Source: Gammaproteobacteria bacterium
GTDB lineage: Bacteria; Pseudomonadota; Gammaproteobacteria; SZUA-229
NCBI GenBank assembly: GCA_021768055.1
Contig: JAASSE010000095.1
Span: 1-5,632, forward strand
Length of the DNA: 5,632 nt
Direction of reading: 5' to 3'
Part shown: positions 1 to 5,632 of the stretch, one piece after another
How the letters are laid out: each line of letters starts with the position of its first letter
Position numbering within the stretch: position 1 is the stretch's first letter
Notes under the pieces: generated by a model
The model's database searches: none
What the model was told of the DNA's origin: nothing
The model's input: only the letters and a program-made list of their open reading frames with translations
Made by a program: the position numbers and the translations under genes

Positions 1-710
1 ACCGCCGCAACAAGACCCGTGACAAACGTCTTGCTTCACAACAGCAGGCAAAACTGGATTCACTGTTCGACCAGATGCAGTCCGGTGAAGTCAACACATT
101 GAACGTGATGCTCAAGGCCGATGTACAGGGTACGCTGGAAGCCATTCGCGACTCACTGACCAAGCTTGCTGCCGACAACGACGAAGTCGATGTCAACATC
201 ATCGGTTCCGGTGTCGGCGGTATCACTGAAACCGACATCAGCCTGGCCGCGGCATCGAATGCGATCGTGATTGGCTTCAACGTGCGTGCAGACGCACCGG
301 CAAGAACGGCTGCAGCTGAACGTGGCGTTGACATTAATTACTACAGCATCATTTACGAATTGATTGATGATGTGGAGAAAGCACTGGTCGGTATGCTTGC
401 ACCAGAGTTCCGCGAACAGATTATCGGCCTGGCCCAGGTAAAAGATGTCTTCAAGTCACCAAAATTCGGTGCAGTTGCCGGTTCGATTGTTACTGAAGGT
501 GTGGTCAAGCGTAATCAGCCAATACGTGTACTGCGCGATAACGTTGTTATCTATGAAGGTGAACTCGAATCGCTGCGCCGTTTCAAGGACGACGTACAGG
601 AAGTGAAGAGCGGCACTGAATGCGGTATTGCGGTGAAAAACTATAACGACGTGAAGGTTGGCGACCAGATTGAGGTTTATGAGCGCGTACAACAAGAGCG
701 TACCTTATAA
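1..710 (+). CDS. infB: Translation initiation factor IF-2, C-terminal part (5' truncated)
   Basis: This is the last 235 codons of IF2; the first full codon is at base 3 and the gene enters from the left edge. IF2 is the cytoplasmic GTPase that recruits fMet-tRNA to the 30S subunit and promotes 50S joining. The GTPase domain lies outside the window. What remains is domain C1 (roughly partial residues 27-125, with the conserved run [11 protein letters not shown] near 68-78 and GFNVRADA near 91-98) and the fMet-tRNA-binding beta-barrel C2 (about 138-232, with [12 protein letters not shown] near 149-160, [21 protein letters not shown] near 178-198 and ECGI near 206-209). The match to E. coli IF2 is close throughout and the protein ends at the usual place, so the 3' end looks intact. 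rbfA starts 6 bases after the stop. An internal ATG at 75 is only a methionine within the chain, because the frame is open and IF2-like upstream of it. Confidence 0.97.
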   Translation, partial: RRNKTRDKRLASQQQAKLDSLFDQMQSGEVNTLNVMLKADVQGTLEAIRDSLTKLAADNDEVDVNIIGSGVGGITETDISLAAASNAIVIGFNVRADAPARTAAAERGVDINYYSIIYELIDDVEKALVGMLAPEFREQIIGLAQVKDVFKSPKFGAVAGSIVTEGVVKRNQPIRVLRDNVVIYEGELESLRRFKDDVQEVKSGTECGIAVKNYNDVKVGDQIEVYERVQQERTL

Positions 711-716
711 ACATAA

Positions 717-1097
717 ATGCCCAGAGAATTCTCCCGCTCACAGCGCATGGCCGAGCAGATCCGCCGCGAGCTTGCCGAGATCGTGCGCGATGAACTCAAA
801 GACCCGCGCATGGGTCTGTGTTCGTTCACTGCAATCAAGTTAAGCCGCGATCTCAGTAATGCCATCGTGTTCTGTTCCGTGCTGGATGAAGACCTGCGTG
901 AAGAAACGGTGGATACGCTTAATCGTGCCAGCGGATTTATCCGCAGCCAGATTGCAACCCGAATCCGTTCGCGCAGTGTGCCCGTGCTGAAGTTTGTTAA
1001 TGACGACAGTGTTGAACGCGGCGCCGCGATGGAAGAGCTGATTAAAAAAGCAGTACAATCAGACAAGCACCATGATAGTGAAGAGAATGAAAGCTGA
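717..1097 (+). CDS. rbfA: 30S ribosome-binding factor RbfA
   Basis: A 126-residue protein; E. coli RbfA has 133. RbfA is a cytoplasmic KH-fold factor that binds the immature 30S subunit near the 5' end of 16S rRNA and is needed for its maturation and for growth in the cold. The start is supported by the family N-terminus (MPREFSRSQR, compare MAKEFGRPQR in E. coli). Further family marks are KDPRMG at 28-33, the SRDL run at 43-46, and the interrupted-KH signature A71-S72-G73 within RASGFIRS. The tail after about residue 112 is polar and acidic, as is common. No good Shine-Dalgarno lies at normal distance upstream; the nearest purine run (AAGAG, 694-698) is 18 bases away inside infB. I infer that translation depends on termination and restart from infB, whose stop is only 6 bases upstream. 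The stop codon shares its last A with the truB start. Confidence 0.96.
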   Translation: MPREFSRSQRMAEQIRRELAEIVRDELKDPRMGLCSFTAIKLSRDLSNAIVFCSVLDEDLREETVDTLNRASGFIRSQIATRIRSRSVPVLKFVNDDSVERGAAMEELIKKAVQSDKHHDSEENES

Positions 1098-2023
1098 TGG
1101 CGCGGCGTAAAAGAAAAGGGCGTCCGGTCAATGGCGTACTGTTGCTCGACAAACCCGCGGGCGTCAGTTCCAATAAGGCGCTGCAGCAGGTCAAGCACCT
1201 GTATCGCGCCGCCAAGGCCGGCCATACCGGCAGCCTCGACCCGCTGGCAACCGGCATGCTACCGGTATGCTTTGGCGAAGCCACCAAACTATCGGCTTTT
1301 CTGCTCGATGCAGACAAGCGTTATAGGGTCAGTTGCCGCCTCGGCGTCACCACGACCACCGGTGATGCTGATGGTGACGTGGTCAGCGAAGTAGATAGTA
1401 CACACATCAAGCTGGCCGATATCGAACGGCGCCTGCCCGAATTCACCGGCACCATACAGCAAATTCCGCCGATGTATTCAGCCATCAAGCACCAGGGGCA
1501 GCGCCTGTACAAGCTGGCCCGCGAAGGCATCGAAGTCGAGCGCAAGCCACGCACCGTGCACATCCACGAACTCGGTATTTGCTCCTATGAACAGGGCATT
1601 CTCGAAATCGAGGTCGCCTGCTCGAAAGGCACCTATATCCGCACCCTGGTCGAGGACCTGGGCGAGTCACTTGGTGTCGGTGCCCATGTGATCGCGTTAC
1701 GACGCCTCAGTGTCGGCCCGTTCGAGGGCGACATGTACACCCTGGACGAGCTTAAGGCCCGGCTGCAGGATGACCCGGAAACCGCGTTTAGCGAGCTGGA
1801 CGCATTGCTGCTGCCGATCGACAGCGGTATCCTTGACTGGCCGGATGTGCACCTGGGGCCGGATGCGGCGTTTTATATGCGCCAGGGGCAGCCGATCCAG
1901 GTGCCGCATGCACCGACCGAAGGCTGGGTACGTATTTATGATGATTCACACTTCATGGGGGTGGGTGAAATCCAGGATGACGGCCGGGTGGCGCCGCGAC
2001 GCATGATTCAGGCAAGTCTCTGA
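1097..2023 (+). CDS. truB: tRNA pseudouridine(55) synthase TruB
   Basis: A 308-residue protein (E. coli 314). TruB converts U55 of the tRNA T-loop to pseudouridine and also acts as a tRNA-folding chaperone. The catalytic aspartate is D48 in the motif GHTGSLDPLATGMLP (42-56), with H43 just before it. Other family residues are K19-P20 (LLLDKPAG), Y76 in KRYR, the PPMYSAIK run at 124-131, and KGTYIRTL at 177-184 giving Y180 and R182. The C-terminal PUA-type domain runs from about 235 to 308 and contains GEIQDDGRVAPRRM. All expected active-site residues are present. The start ATG overlaps the rbfA stop as TGATG, a common translational-coupling arrangement, with a weak purine run (GAAGAG, 1080-1085) upstream. 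No terminator follows, so some transcription probably runs on into rpsO. Confidence 0.97.
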   Translation: MARRKRKGRPVNGVLLLDKPAGVSSNKALQQVKHLYRAAKAGHTGSLDPLATGMLPVCFGEATKLSAFLLDADKRYRVSCRLGVTTTTGDADGDVVSEVDSTHIKLADIERRLPEFTGTIQQIPPMYSAIKHQGQRLYKLAREGIEVERKPRTVHIHELGICSYEQGILEIEVACSKGTYIRTLVEDLGESLGVGAHVIALRRLSVGPFEGDMYTLDELKARLQDDPETAFSELDALLLPIDSGILDWPDVHLGPDAAFYMRQGQPIQVPHAPTEGWVRIYDDSHFMGVGEIQDDGRVAPRRMIQASL

Positions 2024-2054
2024 AAAAATAGAAATAATATGAAAATAATTGCTT
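2024..2054 (+). promoter_or_regulatory. AT-rich tract upstream of rpsO promoter (UP-element-like)
   Basis: Almost entirely A and T (AAAAAATAGAAATAATATG and on), in contrast with the flanking coding DNA. It lies directly upstream of the proposed rpsO -35 box. AT tracts at this position often bind the RNA polymerase alpha subunit C-terminal domains at ribosomal promoters. The role is inferred from position and composition only. Confidence 0.4.
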
Positions 2055-2082
2055 TTGCGCCCTCGTATTTACGTGATAAAAT
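2055..2082 (+). promoter_or_regulatory. Probable sigma-70 promoter of rpsO
   Basis: The -35 box is TTGCGC (2055-2060) and the -10 box is TAAAAT (2077-2082), with a 16-base spacer. A TG at 2074-2075 followed by one base makes the -10 box extended. The start of transcription would fall near 2089, giving a leader of about 38 bases before the S15 start codon. This agrees with the known habit of rpsO having its own promoter inside the operon. The exact start site is not shown by the sequence. Confidence 0.65.
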
Positions 2083-2117
2083 CCCCCACCTTTTTATTGA
2101 CAGTAAGTAATGTATTC

Positions 2118-2122
2118 GGAGA
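2118..2122 (+). promoter_or_regulatory. Shine-Dalgarno of rpsO
   Basis: GGAGA placed 4 bases before the ATG at 2127. It fixes the S15 start there rather than at an in-frame TTG at 2049, which would lie upstream of the promoter -10 box. Confidence 0.75.
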
Positions 2123-2126
2123 CTTC

Positions 2127-2396
2127 ATGTCGTTAACGACCACAGAAAAAGCTGGAATTGTTGAAAAATATCAGCGTGAACAAGGAGATACAGGTTCACC
2201 GGAAGTGCAGGTCGCACTGCTGACAGCAAGAATCACCCAGCTGACAGACCACTTTCAGACACACAAGCACGACCATCATTCGCGTCGTGGCTTATTGCGT
2301 ATGGTTAACCAGCGCCGTAAATTACTGGACTATCTCAAGGGCAAGAGCCAGGACCGTTACAAGGACCTGATTACCAGCCTCGGCCTGCGCAGATAA
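2127..2396 (+). CDS. rpsO: 30S ribosomal protein S15
   Basis: An 89-residue protein, exactly the E. coli length. S15 binds the three-way junction of the central domain of 16S rRNA early in 30S assembly and forms an intersubunit bridge. The start [10 protein letters not shown] matches the family start. Conserved RNA-contact runs are [13 protein letters not shown] (21-33), H42, [12 protein letters not shown] (49-60) and [10 protein letters not shown] (61-70), and the chain ends in the usual LGLRR. In E. coli S15 represses its own translation by binding a leader structure near the start codon. Here a 12-base palindrome overlaps the start codon, but whether it serves that role is not known. pnp follows after 54 bases, the usual partner. 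Confidence 0.98.
   Translation: MSLTTTEKAGIVEKYQREQGDTGSPEVQVALLTARITQLTDHFQTHKHDHHSRRGLLRMVNQRRKLLDYLKGKSQDRYKDLITSLGLRR
2129..2140 (+). repeat. 12-base perfect palindrome over the rpsO start codon
   Basis: GTCGTTAACGAC begins at the G of the ATG start codon. As RNA it can form a 4-bp stem with a TTAA loop. It may be chance within codons 1-5, or part of a leader fold that affects initiation. Confidence 0.35.
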
Positions 2397-2409
2397 TCCA
2401 TTATTAAAC

Positions 2410-2421
2410 GGGCGAACGCCC
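2410..2421 (+). repeat. Small hairpin in the rpsO-pnp spacer
   Basis: GGGCGAACGCCC folds into four G-C pairs with a GAAC loop. No T-run follows, so it is not an intrinsic terminator. A second weak stem (CGAT 2427-2430 with ATCG 2436-2439) lies just downstream and touches the pnp ribosome-binding site. The hairpins might stabilise or process the mRNA end; this is inference. Confidence 0.4.
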
Positions 2422-2438
2422 AGAAGCGATCAAGAATC

Positions 2439-2442
2439 GGGA
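2439..2442 (+). promoter_or_regulatory. Shine-Dalgarno of pnp
   Basis: GGGA placed 8 bases before the GTG at 2451. It is modest, but it supports GTG as the start; no ATG in frame fits the family N-terminus better. Confidence 0.5.
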
Positions 2443-2450
2443 ATAGAATT

Positions 2451-4553
2451 GTGACATCAACAGCAAGCAAGAAAACATTTCAATACGGCGACCATACAGT
2501 AACTCTTGAAACCGGTGAGATCGCTCGACAGGCATCAGGTGCCGTTATGGTCAGCATTGCGGATACCTCCGTATTCGTCACTGCTGTATCCCTACCTGAT
2601 GAAGACCCAACCAAGGACTTTTTTCCGATGACGGTCAATTACCAGGAGCGTACCTACGCGGCTGGTAAGATCCCCGGCGGTTTCTTCCGTCGTGAAGGTC
2701 GTCCCAGCGAAGCCGAAACACTGACATGCCGTTTGATCGACCGCCCGATGCGTCCGCTGTTTCCGAAAGGCTTCACCAACGATACCCAGATCGTCGCCAC
2801 CGTTGTCTCCGTCTGTGACGAAATCGATCCCGAAATTCCGGCCATGATCGGCGCCTCCGCCGCCGTTGCATTGTCCGGCATGCCGTTCAACGGTCCGATA
2901 GGCGCTGCCCGCGTTGGTTATAAGGATGGCAATTACATACTGAACCCGTCCAGTGAGGAACTGGATGCATCCGACCTCGACCTCGTGGTCGCCGGTACCG
3001 AACACGCGGTACTGATGGTTGAATCTGAAGCGAAAATGCTCAGCGAAGATGTGATGCTCGGTGCTGTAATGTTCGGTCATGAGCAGATGCAGGCGGTCAT
3101 TACAGCAATTAAAGAATTCAAGGCAGAACTGGGCGTCAAGGACTGGGACTGGAGCGCGCCGGAGGCCGATGAAGCACTGGTTGAGAAAATTGCCGCCACG
3201 TCGACTGATGCACTGACCACGGCTTACCAGATTGCCGACAAGCTGGACCGCCAGGAAGCGGTACGTGCAGCGAAGAACGCAGCGGTTGAAGCACTGGCTG
3301 CGGCTGAAGGCGAAGAAGGCTGGAGTGAGCACGAAGTGCTGGGTGCTTTCAGCAAGCTCGAAAAGAAAATTGTGCGCGGACGTGTTCTCGCCGGTGAAAA
3401 ACGCATCGACGGTCGTAGCACTGCAGATGTAAGACAGATCACAGTACGCACCGGTATGCTGCCGCGTACCCACGGTTCCGCGTTGTTTACGCGCGGTGAA
3501 ACCCAGGCCATTGTTGTCACCACGCTGGGTACAGCGCGCGATGCACAGATTATCGATGCGCTGAACGGTTCCTACCGTGAGCCATTCATGCTGCACTACA
3601 ACTTCCCGCCGTACTGCGTCGGTGAGACCGGCATGGTTGGCAGTCCCAAGCGCCGCGAAATCGGTCATGGCCGCCTGGCGAAGCGCGGCGTACTTGGCGT
3701 AATGCCAAACGAAGACGAATTCCCGTACACCATTCGCGTGGTGTCCGAGATTACCGAGTCCAACGGCTCCAGTTCGATGGCATCGGTGTGCGGCACCAGC
3801 CTGTCGCTGATGGATGCCGGCGTGCCGATCACGGCACCGGTTGCCGGTATCGCGATGGGACTGATCAAGGAAGGCGATGATTTCGCCGTACTCACGGACA
3901 TCCTCGGTGATGAGGACCACCTCGGTGATATGGACTTCAAGGTAGCCGGCAGCGAAAGCGGTATCTGTGCATTGCAAATGGACATCAAGATCGAGGGCAT
4001 TACCCGGGAGATCATGGAACAGGCACTGGAGCAGGCCAAGGCCGGTCGTTTGTACATCCTCGGTGAAATGAACAAGGTCATTTCAGAACCGCGCGAGGAA
4101 ATGTCGCAGTTCGCACCGCGTTACCTGTCATTGAAGATTCACCCGGACAAGATCCGCGATGTCATCGGCAAGGGCGGTGCGGTAATTCGCGCGCTGACCG
4201 AAGAAACCGGTGCGATGATCGACATCGATGACGATGGCAACGTGAAGATCGCCTCCGCAGATCTCGCCGCAGCGGAAGAAGCCAAGACTCGAATCGAGCA
4301 GATCACCTCTGATGCCGAAGTCGGCGCTGTCTATGACGGCACCGTGAAGAAGATCATGGACTTCGGCGCCTTCGTGGAAATCCTGCCGGGCAAAGACGGC
4401 CTGGTTCATATTTCGCAGATCTGTGAAGAACGCGTCGAAAAGGTTTCTGACAAGCTCGCCGAAGGTGACGTGGTCAAGGTCAAGGTGCTTGAAATCGATC
4501 GCCAGGGCCGTATCCGTCTCAGCATGAAAGCGGTTGAGGAAGTGGCTGCGTAA
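2451..4553 (+). CDS. pnp: Polyribonucleotide nucleotidyltransferase (PNPase)
   Basis: A 700-residue protein starting with GTG; E. coli PNPase has 711. PNPase is a trimeric 3'-to-5' phosphorolytic exoribonuclease of the cytoplasm and degradosome that releases nucleoside diphosphates. Domains in order: first RNase PH-like domain (about 10-145, with [10 protein letters not shown] at 78-87), alpha-helical linker (about 150-310), second RNase PH-like domain (about 325-540), KH domain (about 555-615, with VIGKGG at 571-576) and S1 domain (about 622-692, with [18 protein letters not shown] at 638-655). The catalytic aspartates of the [15 protein letters not shown] motif (483-497) are D487 and D493, and the [12 protein letters not shown] and [11 protein letters not shown] runs are intact. 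The chain stops a few residues after S1, lacking the longer low-complexity tail of E. coli. A strong terminator closes the operon. Confidence 0.98.
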   Translation: MTSTASKKTFQYGDHTVTLETGEIARQASGAVMVSIADTSVFVTAVSLPDEDPTKDFFPMTVNYQERTYAAGKIPGGFFRREGRPSEAETLTCRLIDRPMRPLFPKGFTNDTQIVATVVSVCDEIDPEIPAMIGASAAVALSGMPFNGPIGAARVGYKDGNYILNPSSEELDASDLDLVVAGTEHAVLMVESEAKMLSEDVMLGAVMFGHEQMQAVITAIKEFKAELGVKDWDWSAPEADEALVEKIAATSTDALTTAYQIADKLDRQEAVRAAKNAAVEALAAAEGEEGWSEHEVLGAFSKLEKKIVRGRVLAGEKRIDGRSTADVRQITVRTGMLPRTHGSALFTRGETQAIVVTTLGTARDAQIIDALNGSYREPFMLHYNFPPYCVGETGMVGSPKRREIGHGRLAKRGVLGVMPNEDEFPYTIRVVSEITESNGSSSMASVCGTSLSLMDAGVPITAPVAGIAMGLIKEGDDFAVLTDILGDEDHLGDMDFKVAGSESGICALQMDIKIEGITREIMEQALEQAKAGRLYILGEMNKVISEPREEMSQFAPRYLSLKIHPDKIRDVIGKGGAVIRALTEETGAMIDIDDDGNVKIASADLAAAEEAKTRIEQITSDAEVGAVYDGTVKKIMDFGAFVEILPGKDGLVHISQICEERVEKVSDKLAEGDVVKVKVLEIDRQGRIRLSMKAVEEVAA

Positions 4554-4575
4554 ATCAGACTCTTTCAGCTGATTT
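4552..4575 (+). repeat. Inverted repeat over the pnp stop codon
   Basis: AAATCAG (4552-4558) pairs with CTGATTT (4569-4575) around a 10-base loop, a 7-bp stem lacking a T-run. It sits directly before the terminator hairpin and may help protect the mRNA 3' end. Confidence 0.45.
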
Positions 4576-4577
4576 AG

Positions 4578-4603
4578 AAAAAGGAGCCGACGGCTCCTTT
4601 TTT
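4578..4603 (+). terminator. Rho-independent terminator after pnp
   Basis: GGAGCC (4583-4588) pairs with GGCTCC (4592-4597) around a GAC loop, followed by six T (4598-4603). Five A before the stem (4578-4582) could extend the pairing and allow some termination on the other strand. It ends the infB-pnp transcription unit. Confidence 0.93.
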
Positions 4604-4621
4604 ATTGCTACAGCGGCATGG

Positions 4622-4652
4622 TTACTGTGTTTTTGACGATTTGGGCTACACT
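4622..4652 (+). promoter_or_regulatory. Possible promoter region for the SPOR lipoprotein gene
   Basis: A promoter is expected here because a strong terminator precedes and the gene begins at 4683. The best -10 candidate is TACACT (4647-4652), which would place the start near 4659 and leave a 24-base leader. No good -35 box is at the right distance: TTGACG (4633-4638) is only 8 bases away, and TTACTG (4622-4627) is weak with a 19-base spacer. The location is tentative. Confidence 0.3.
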
Positions 4653-4672
4653 CATTAGCAGATAATTTCGTT

Positions 4673-4678
4673 GGAGAG
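4673..4678 (+). promoter_or_regulatory. Shine-Dalgarno of the SPOR lipoprotein gene
   Basis: GGAGAG ends 4 bases before GTG 4683. It decides the start: an in-frame TTG at 4671 would overlap this site and add four residues before the signal peptide. Confidence 0.75.
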
Positions 4679-4682
4679 TACA

Positions 4683-5231
4683 GTGAAAATAACGATAACT
4701 CAGATTCAGGCAACACTGATCAGCAGTGTACTGCTTGCCGGGCTGGCAGCTTGTTCATCAGAACCAGCGCCGTGGACGCGCCCCGACCAGTCTCCGTGGA
4801 GCGAAAAACACGCGGCCGCGAAGAGCAGTGAAGAAGTGGTGGTTGTTGAGGAACCCGTCATCATCAACGAGCCACAACCGATGGCTGAACCGGTGATGAT
4901 TGAAGAACCCGTTGCGGTTGCTGCGGTTGCAGTACCGGAACCGGTACCGCAAACACCAGAAGAGCAGATCATGGCAATGAGTTCGGGTTATGCGGTGCAG
5001 ATCTATGCCACCACGCGCCCGGACAGCCTGGATAAATTCATCGCCAACAATGGGCTCGACGACATGCTGGCAGTGAAAACCGATCGCAACGGCTCACTGA
5101 TGTATGTACTGGTCAGCCCTGAGAATGACCGTCATGCTGCTGACATGAGAGCAAGCGTACTGGAACAGCAGACCGGCAGCAAGCCCTGGGTACGCTCCAT
5201 CCAGAGCCTGCAGAACGTCATCATTCAATAA
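4683..5231 (+). CDS. SPOR-domain outer-membrane-type lipoprotein
   Basis: A 182-residue protein with a GTG start chosen for the GGAGAG just upstream. Residues 1-23 form a lipoprotein signal peptide with lipobox LAAC (C24); Ser at +2 suggests sorting to the outer membrane. A short PW-rich stretch follows (PWTRPDQSPW, 30-39), then an acidic Glu-Pro-Val-rich low-complexity linker (about 49-95, EEPVII, AEPVMI and EEPVAV units). The C-terminus (about 102-180) resembles the SPOR domain of DamX: YAVQIYATTR at the first strand, then TDRNGSLMYVLVS and KPWVRSIQSLQ, close to the TTRNGQPWYVLV and PW-R-I-Q pattern I recall from DamX. SPOR domains bind glycan strands stripped of stem peptides at the division septum, so a periplasmic septal role is likely. 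Unlike DamX it has a lipid anchor instead of a transmembrane helix. It sits alone between two terminators. Family call fairly sure; cellular role inferred. Confidence 0.85.
   Translation: MKITITQIQATLISSVLLAGLAACSSEPAPWTRPDQSPWSEKHAAAKSSEEVVVVEEPVIINEPQPMAEPVMIEEPVAVAAVAVPEPVPQTPEEQIMAMSSGYAVQIYATTRPDSLDKFIANNGLDDMLAVKTDRNGSLMYVLVSPENDRHAADMRASVLEQQTGSKPWVRSIQSLQNVIIQ
4913..4947 (+). repeat. Tandem 9-base repeat and adjacent inverted repeat in the linker
   Basis: TGCGGTTGC occurs twice back to back (4913-4921, 4922-4930) within codons for Val and Ala. It is followed by GTACCGG and CCGGTAC (4932-4938, 4941-4947) separated by AA. These fit a low-complexity linker that grows and shrinks by repeat slippage. 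Confidence 0.5.
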
Positions 5232-5252
5232 TAAAAATAAAATCTCGTGGTT

Positions 5253-5280
5253 AAAGGGCCGGTTTACCGGCCCTTTTTTT
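5253..5280 (+). terminator. Rho-independent terminator after the SPOR lipoprotein gene
   Basis: GGGCCGG (5256-5262) pairs with CCGGCCC (5267-5273) around TTTA, then seven T (5274-5280). Three A before the stem can extend the pairing. A very strong intrinsic terminator. Confidence 0.95.
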
Positions 5281-5285
5281 ATAAT
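5280..5285 (+). promoter_or_regulatory. TATAAT box just after the terminator, possible -10
   Basis: A perfect -10 consensus overlaps the last T of the terminator run. No -35 box is present, since that position falls in the terminator stem. If used, it would give the following gene a leader of roughly 90 bases that includes the hairpin at 5334-5366. It may be chance in AT-rich DNA. Confidence 0.2.
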
Positions 5286-5290
5286 CATCC

Positions 5291-5328
5291 GGCCAAAACT
5301 CGAGTAGTAATCAGCGGTCAAAAACTTG
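5291..5328 (+). repeat. Pair of imperfect direct repeats upstream of the TatT-like gene
   Basis: GGCCAAAACTCG (5291-5302) and GGTCAAAAACTTG (5316-5328) match apart from one extra A and two C/T changes, with starts 25 bases apart. The first copy runs into the palindrome ACTCGAGT (5298-5305). They could be a tandem operator or chance. Confidence 0.25.
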
Positions 5329-5333
5329 TAAGA

Positions 5334-5366
5334 TTTAGGCCCCTGCAGGCAACGCAGGGGCCTAAA
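5334..5366 (+). repeat. Perfect 13-bp hairpin upstream of the TatT-like gene
   Basis: TTTAGGCCCCTGC (5334-5346) is the exact reverse complement of GCAGGGGCCTAAA (5354-5366), with a 7-base loop AGGCAAC. Eight of the 13 pairs are G-C. On the + strand the stem is followed by AATAAG, not a T-run, and on the - strand only by TCTTAC, so it is not a standard intrinsic terminator in either direction. It ends 15 bases before the ATG at 5382. It could be a leader structure, an operator, a dispersed repeat unit or an mRNA-stabilising stem. Confidence 0.85.
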
Positions 5367-5381
5367 AATAAGATCAACAAC

Positions 5382-5632
5382 ATGGATAACCGTCCCCGAA
5401 ACAGCATGTCCCGAGTCTCCTCATCGTTAATCAAGGTCGCTTTATTCAGTTCTGTGCTGATGCTGTCTGCATGCGGCCAGATGATTTCCAACGCCAAGAA
5501 AGAATTCGCGGCAGACCTGTCCGCGACCATACTCGAACAAAATGACCCGGAAACAGTGAAGCAGGCGGTGCCGGCTTACCTGATACTGGTCAGCAGCATG
5601 ATCAAGGGCGATCCCGACAACATTGACCTGCT
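5382..5632 (+). CDS. TatT-like (TRAP transporter T-component) lipoprotein, 3' truncated
   Basis: The first 83 codons of a gene that runs off the right edge. The N-terminus is a lipoprotein signal peptide: basic start, hydrophobic core VALFSSVLMLSA (19-30) and lipobox LSAC with C31. The mature part contains KKEFAADLSATILEQNDPET and QAVPAYLILVSSMIKGDPDN, which resembles the opening of the TatT family, where runs such as LS-AIL-Q-DPETV and GAPAYLL-LDS-I-GDP are typical. TatT proteins are periplasmic TPR-like lipoproteins; Treponema pallidum Tp0956 is the type example and pairs with the TRAP substrate-binding protein. The start is uncertain: ATG 5382 has only a weak AAGA 8 bases upstream, and ATG 5406 (residue 9) would also give a good 22-residue signal peptide but has no ribosome-binding site. 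I would expect dctP, dctQ and dctM-type genes downstream; none is in the window. Confidence 0.75.
   Translation, partial: MDNRPRNSMSRVSSSLIKVALFSSVLMLSACGQMISNAKKEFAADLSATILEQNDPETVKQAVPAYLILVSSMIKGDPDNIDL

Noticed and set aside
677..1225. 182-codon open frame on the - strand across rbfA and truB
   Set aside because: Antisense shadow of two well-supported genes, Ser/Arg-rich and with no family resemblance.
2110..2136. Short upstream reading frame (8 codons) overlapping the rpsO start
   Set aside because: Its ATG lacks a clear ribosome-binding site and the overlap is easily due to chance.
2049..2396. Longer S15 starting at TTG 2049 (115 residues)
   Set aside because: The extra 26 residues cover the promoter region and match nothing in S15. 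ATG 2127 has a Shine-Dalgarno and gives the exact family length.
2392..2408. Possible internal pnp promoter (GATAAT 2392-2397 or nearby AT-rich bases)
   Set aside because: No -35 box at an acceptable distance (TTACCA at 2371 has a 15-base spacer and poor match).
2592..3977. 461-codon open frame on the - strand inside pnp
   Set aside because: It lies wholly antisense to an intact, highly conserved pnp. The translation has no recognisable domain and is rich in His, Cys and Arg as expected from reverse reading of biased codons.
4661..4666. GATAAT as the -10 box for the SPOR lipoprotein gene
   Set aside because: Although close to consensus, transcription would start at about the Shine-Dalgarno itself, and the only -35-like TTGACG is 22 bases away.
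4671..4682. TTG 4671 as the SPOR lipoprotein start
   Set aside because: It overlaps the Shine-Dalgarno and adds acidic residue(s) before the signal peptide; GTG 4683 fits better.
5318..5530. 70-codon open frame on the - strand near the right edge
   Set aside because: It is antisense to the TatT-like lipoprotein signal peptide region and extends through the hairpin; no family features.

Overview
The window is a stretch of gammaproteobacterial chromosome covering the translation/RNA-metabolism operon infB-rbfA-truB-rpsO-pnp, followed by two lipoprotein genes. The gene order is the classical one. IF2, TruB, S15 and PNPase align closely with what I recall of the Escherichia coli proteins; for example, TruB keeps Asp48 and Tyr76 at the same numbers and S15 has the same 89-residue length. 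G+C looks moderate by eye. I cannot name the genus. All genes read on the + strand and no mobile element, CRISPR array, tRNA or rRNA is visible.

Layout: 1-710 is the 3' end of infB (IF2 domains C1 and C2). rbfA (717-1097) follows after 6 bases, and truB (1097-2023) overlaps the rbfA stop by one base, so the three genes look translationally linked. A 103-base AT-rich gap carries a convincing promoter for rpsO (2127-2396). After a 54-base gap comes pnp (2451-4553, GTG start), which ends at a strong intrinsic terminator (about 4578-4603). A separate unit follows: a small outer-membrane-type lipoprotein with a C-terminal DamX-like SPOR domain (4683-5231) and its own strong terminator (5253-5280). 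The last 251 bases hold the start of a lipoprotein resembling the TatT (TRAP-transporter T-component) family, cut by the window end and preceded by a perfect 13-bp hairpin.

How they work together: IF2 places initiator tRNA on the 30S subunit, RbfA matures the 30S subunit, TruB makes psi55 in tRNA, S15 nucleates assembly of the 30S platform, and PNPase degrades RNA and is a usual partner of rpsO. The two lipoproteins belong to the envelope and have no obvious link to the upstream operon, from which a terminator separates them.

Most of the window is ordinary housekeeping DNA and I see no clear undescribed system. The parts most worth a second look are the 3' end (SPOR lipoprotein, hairpin leader, truncated TatT-like gene) and the short rpsO-pnp spacer, which lacks the long RNase III-type hairpin known from E. 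coli. No gene-free stretch exceeds about 150 bases.
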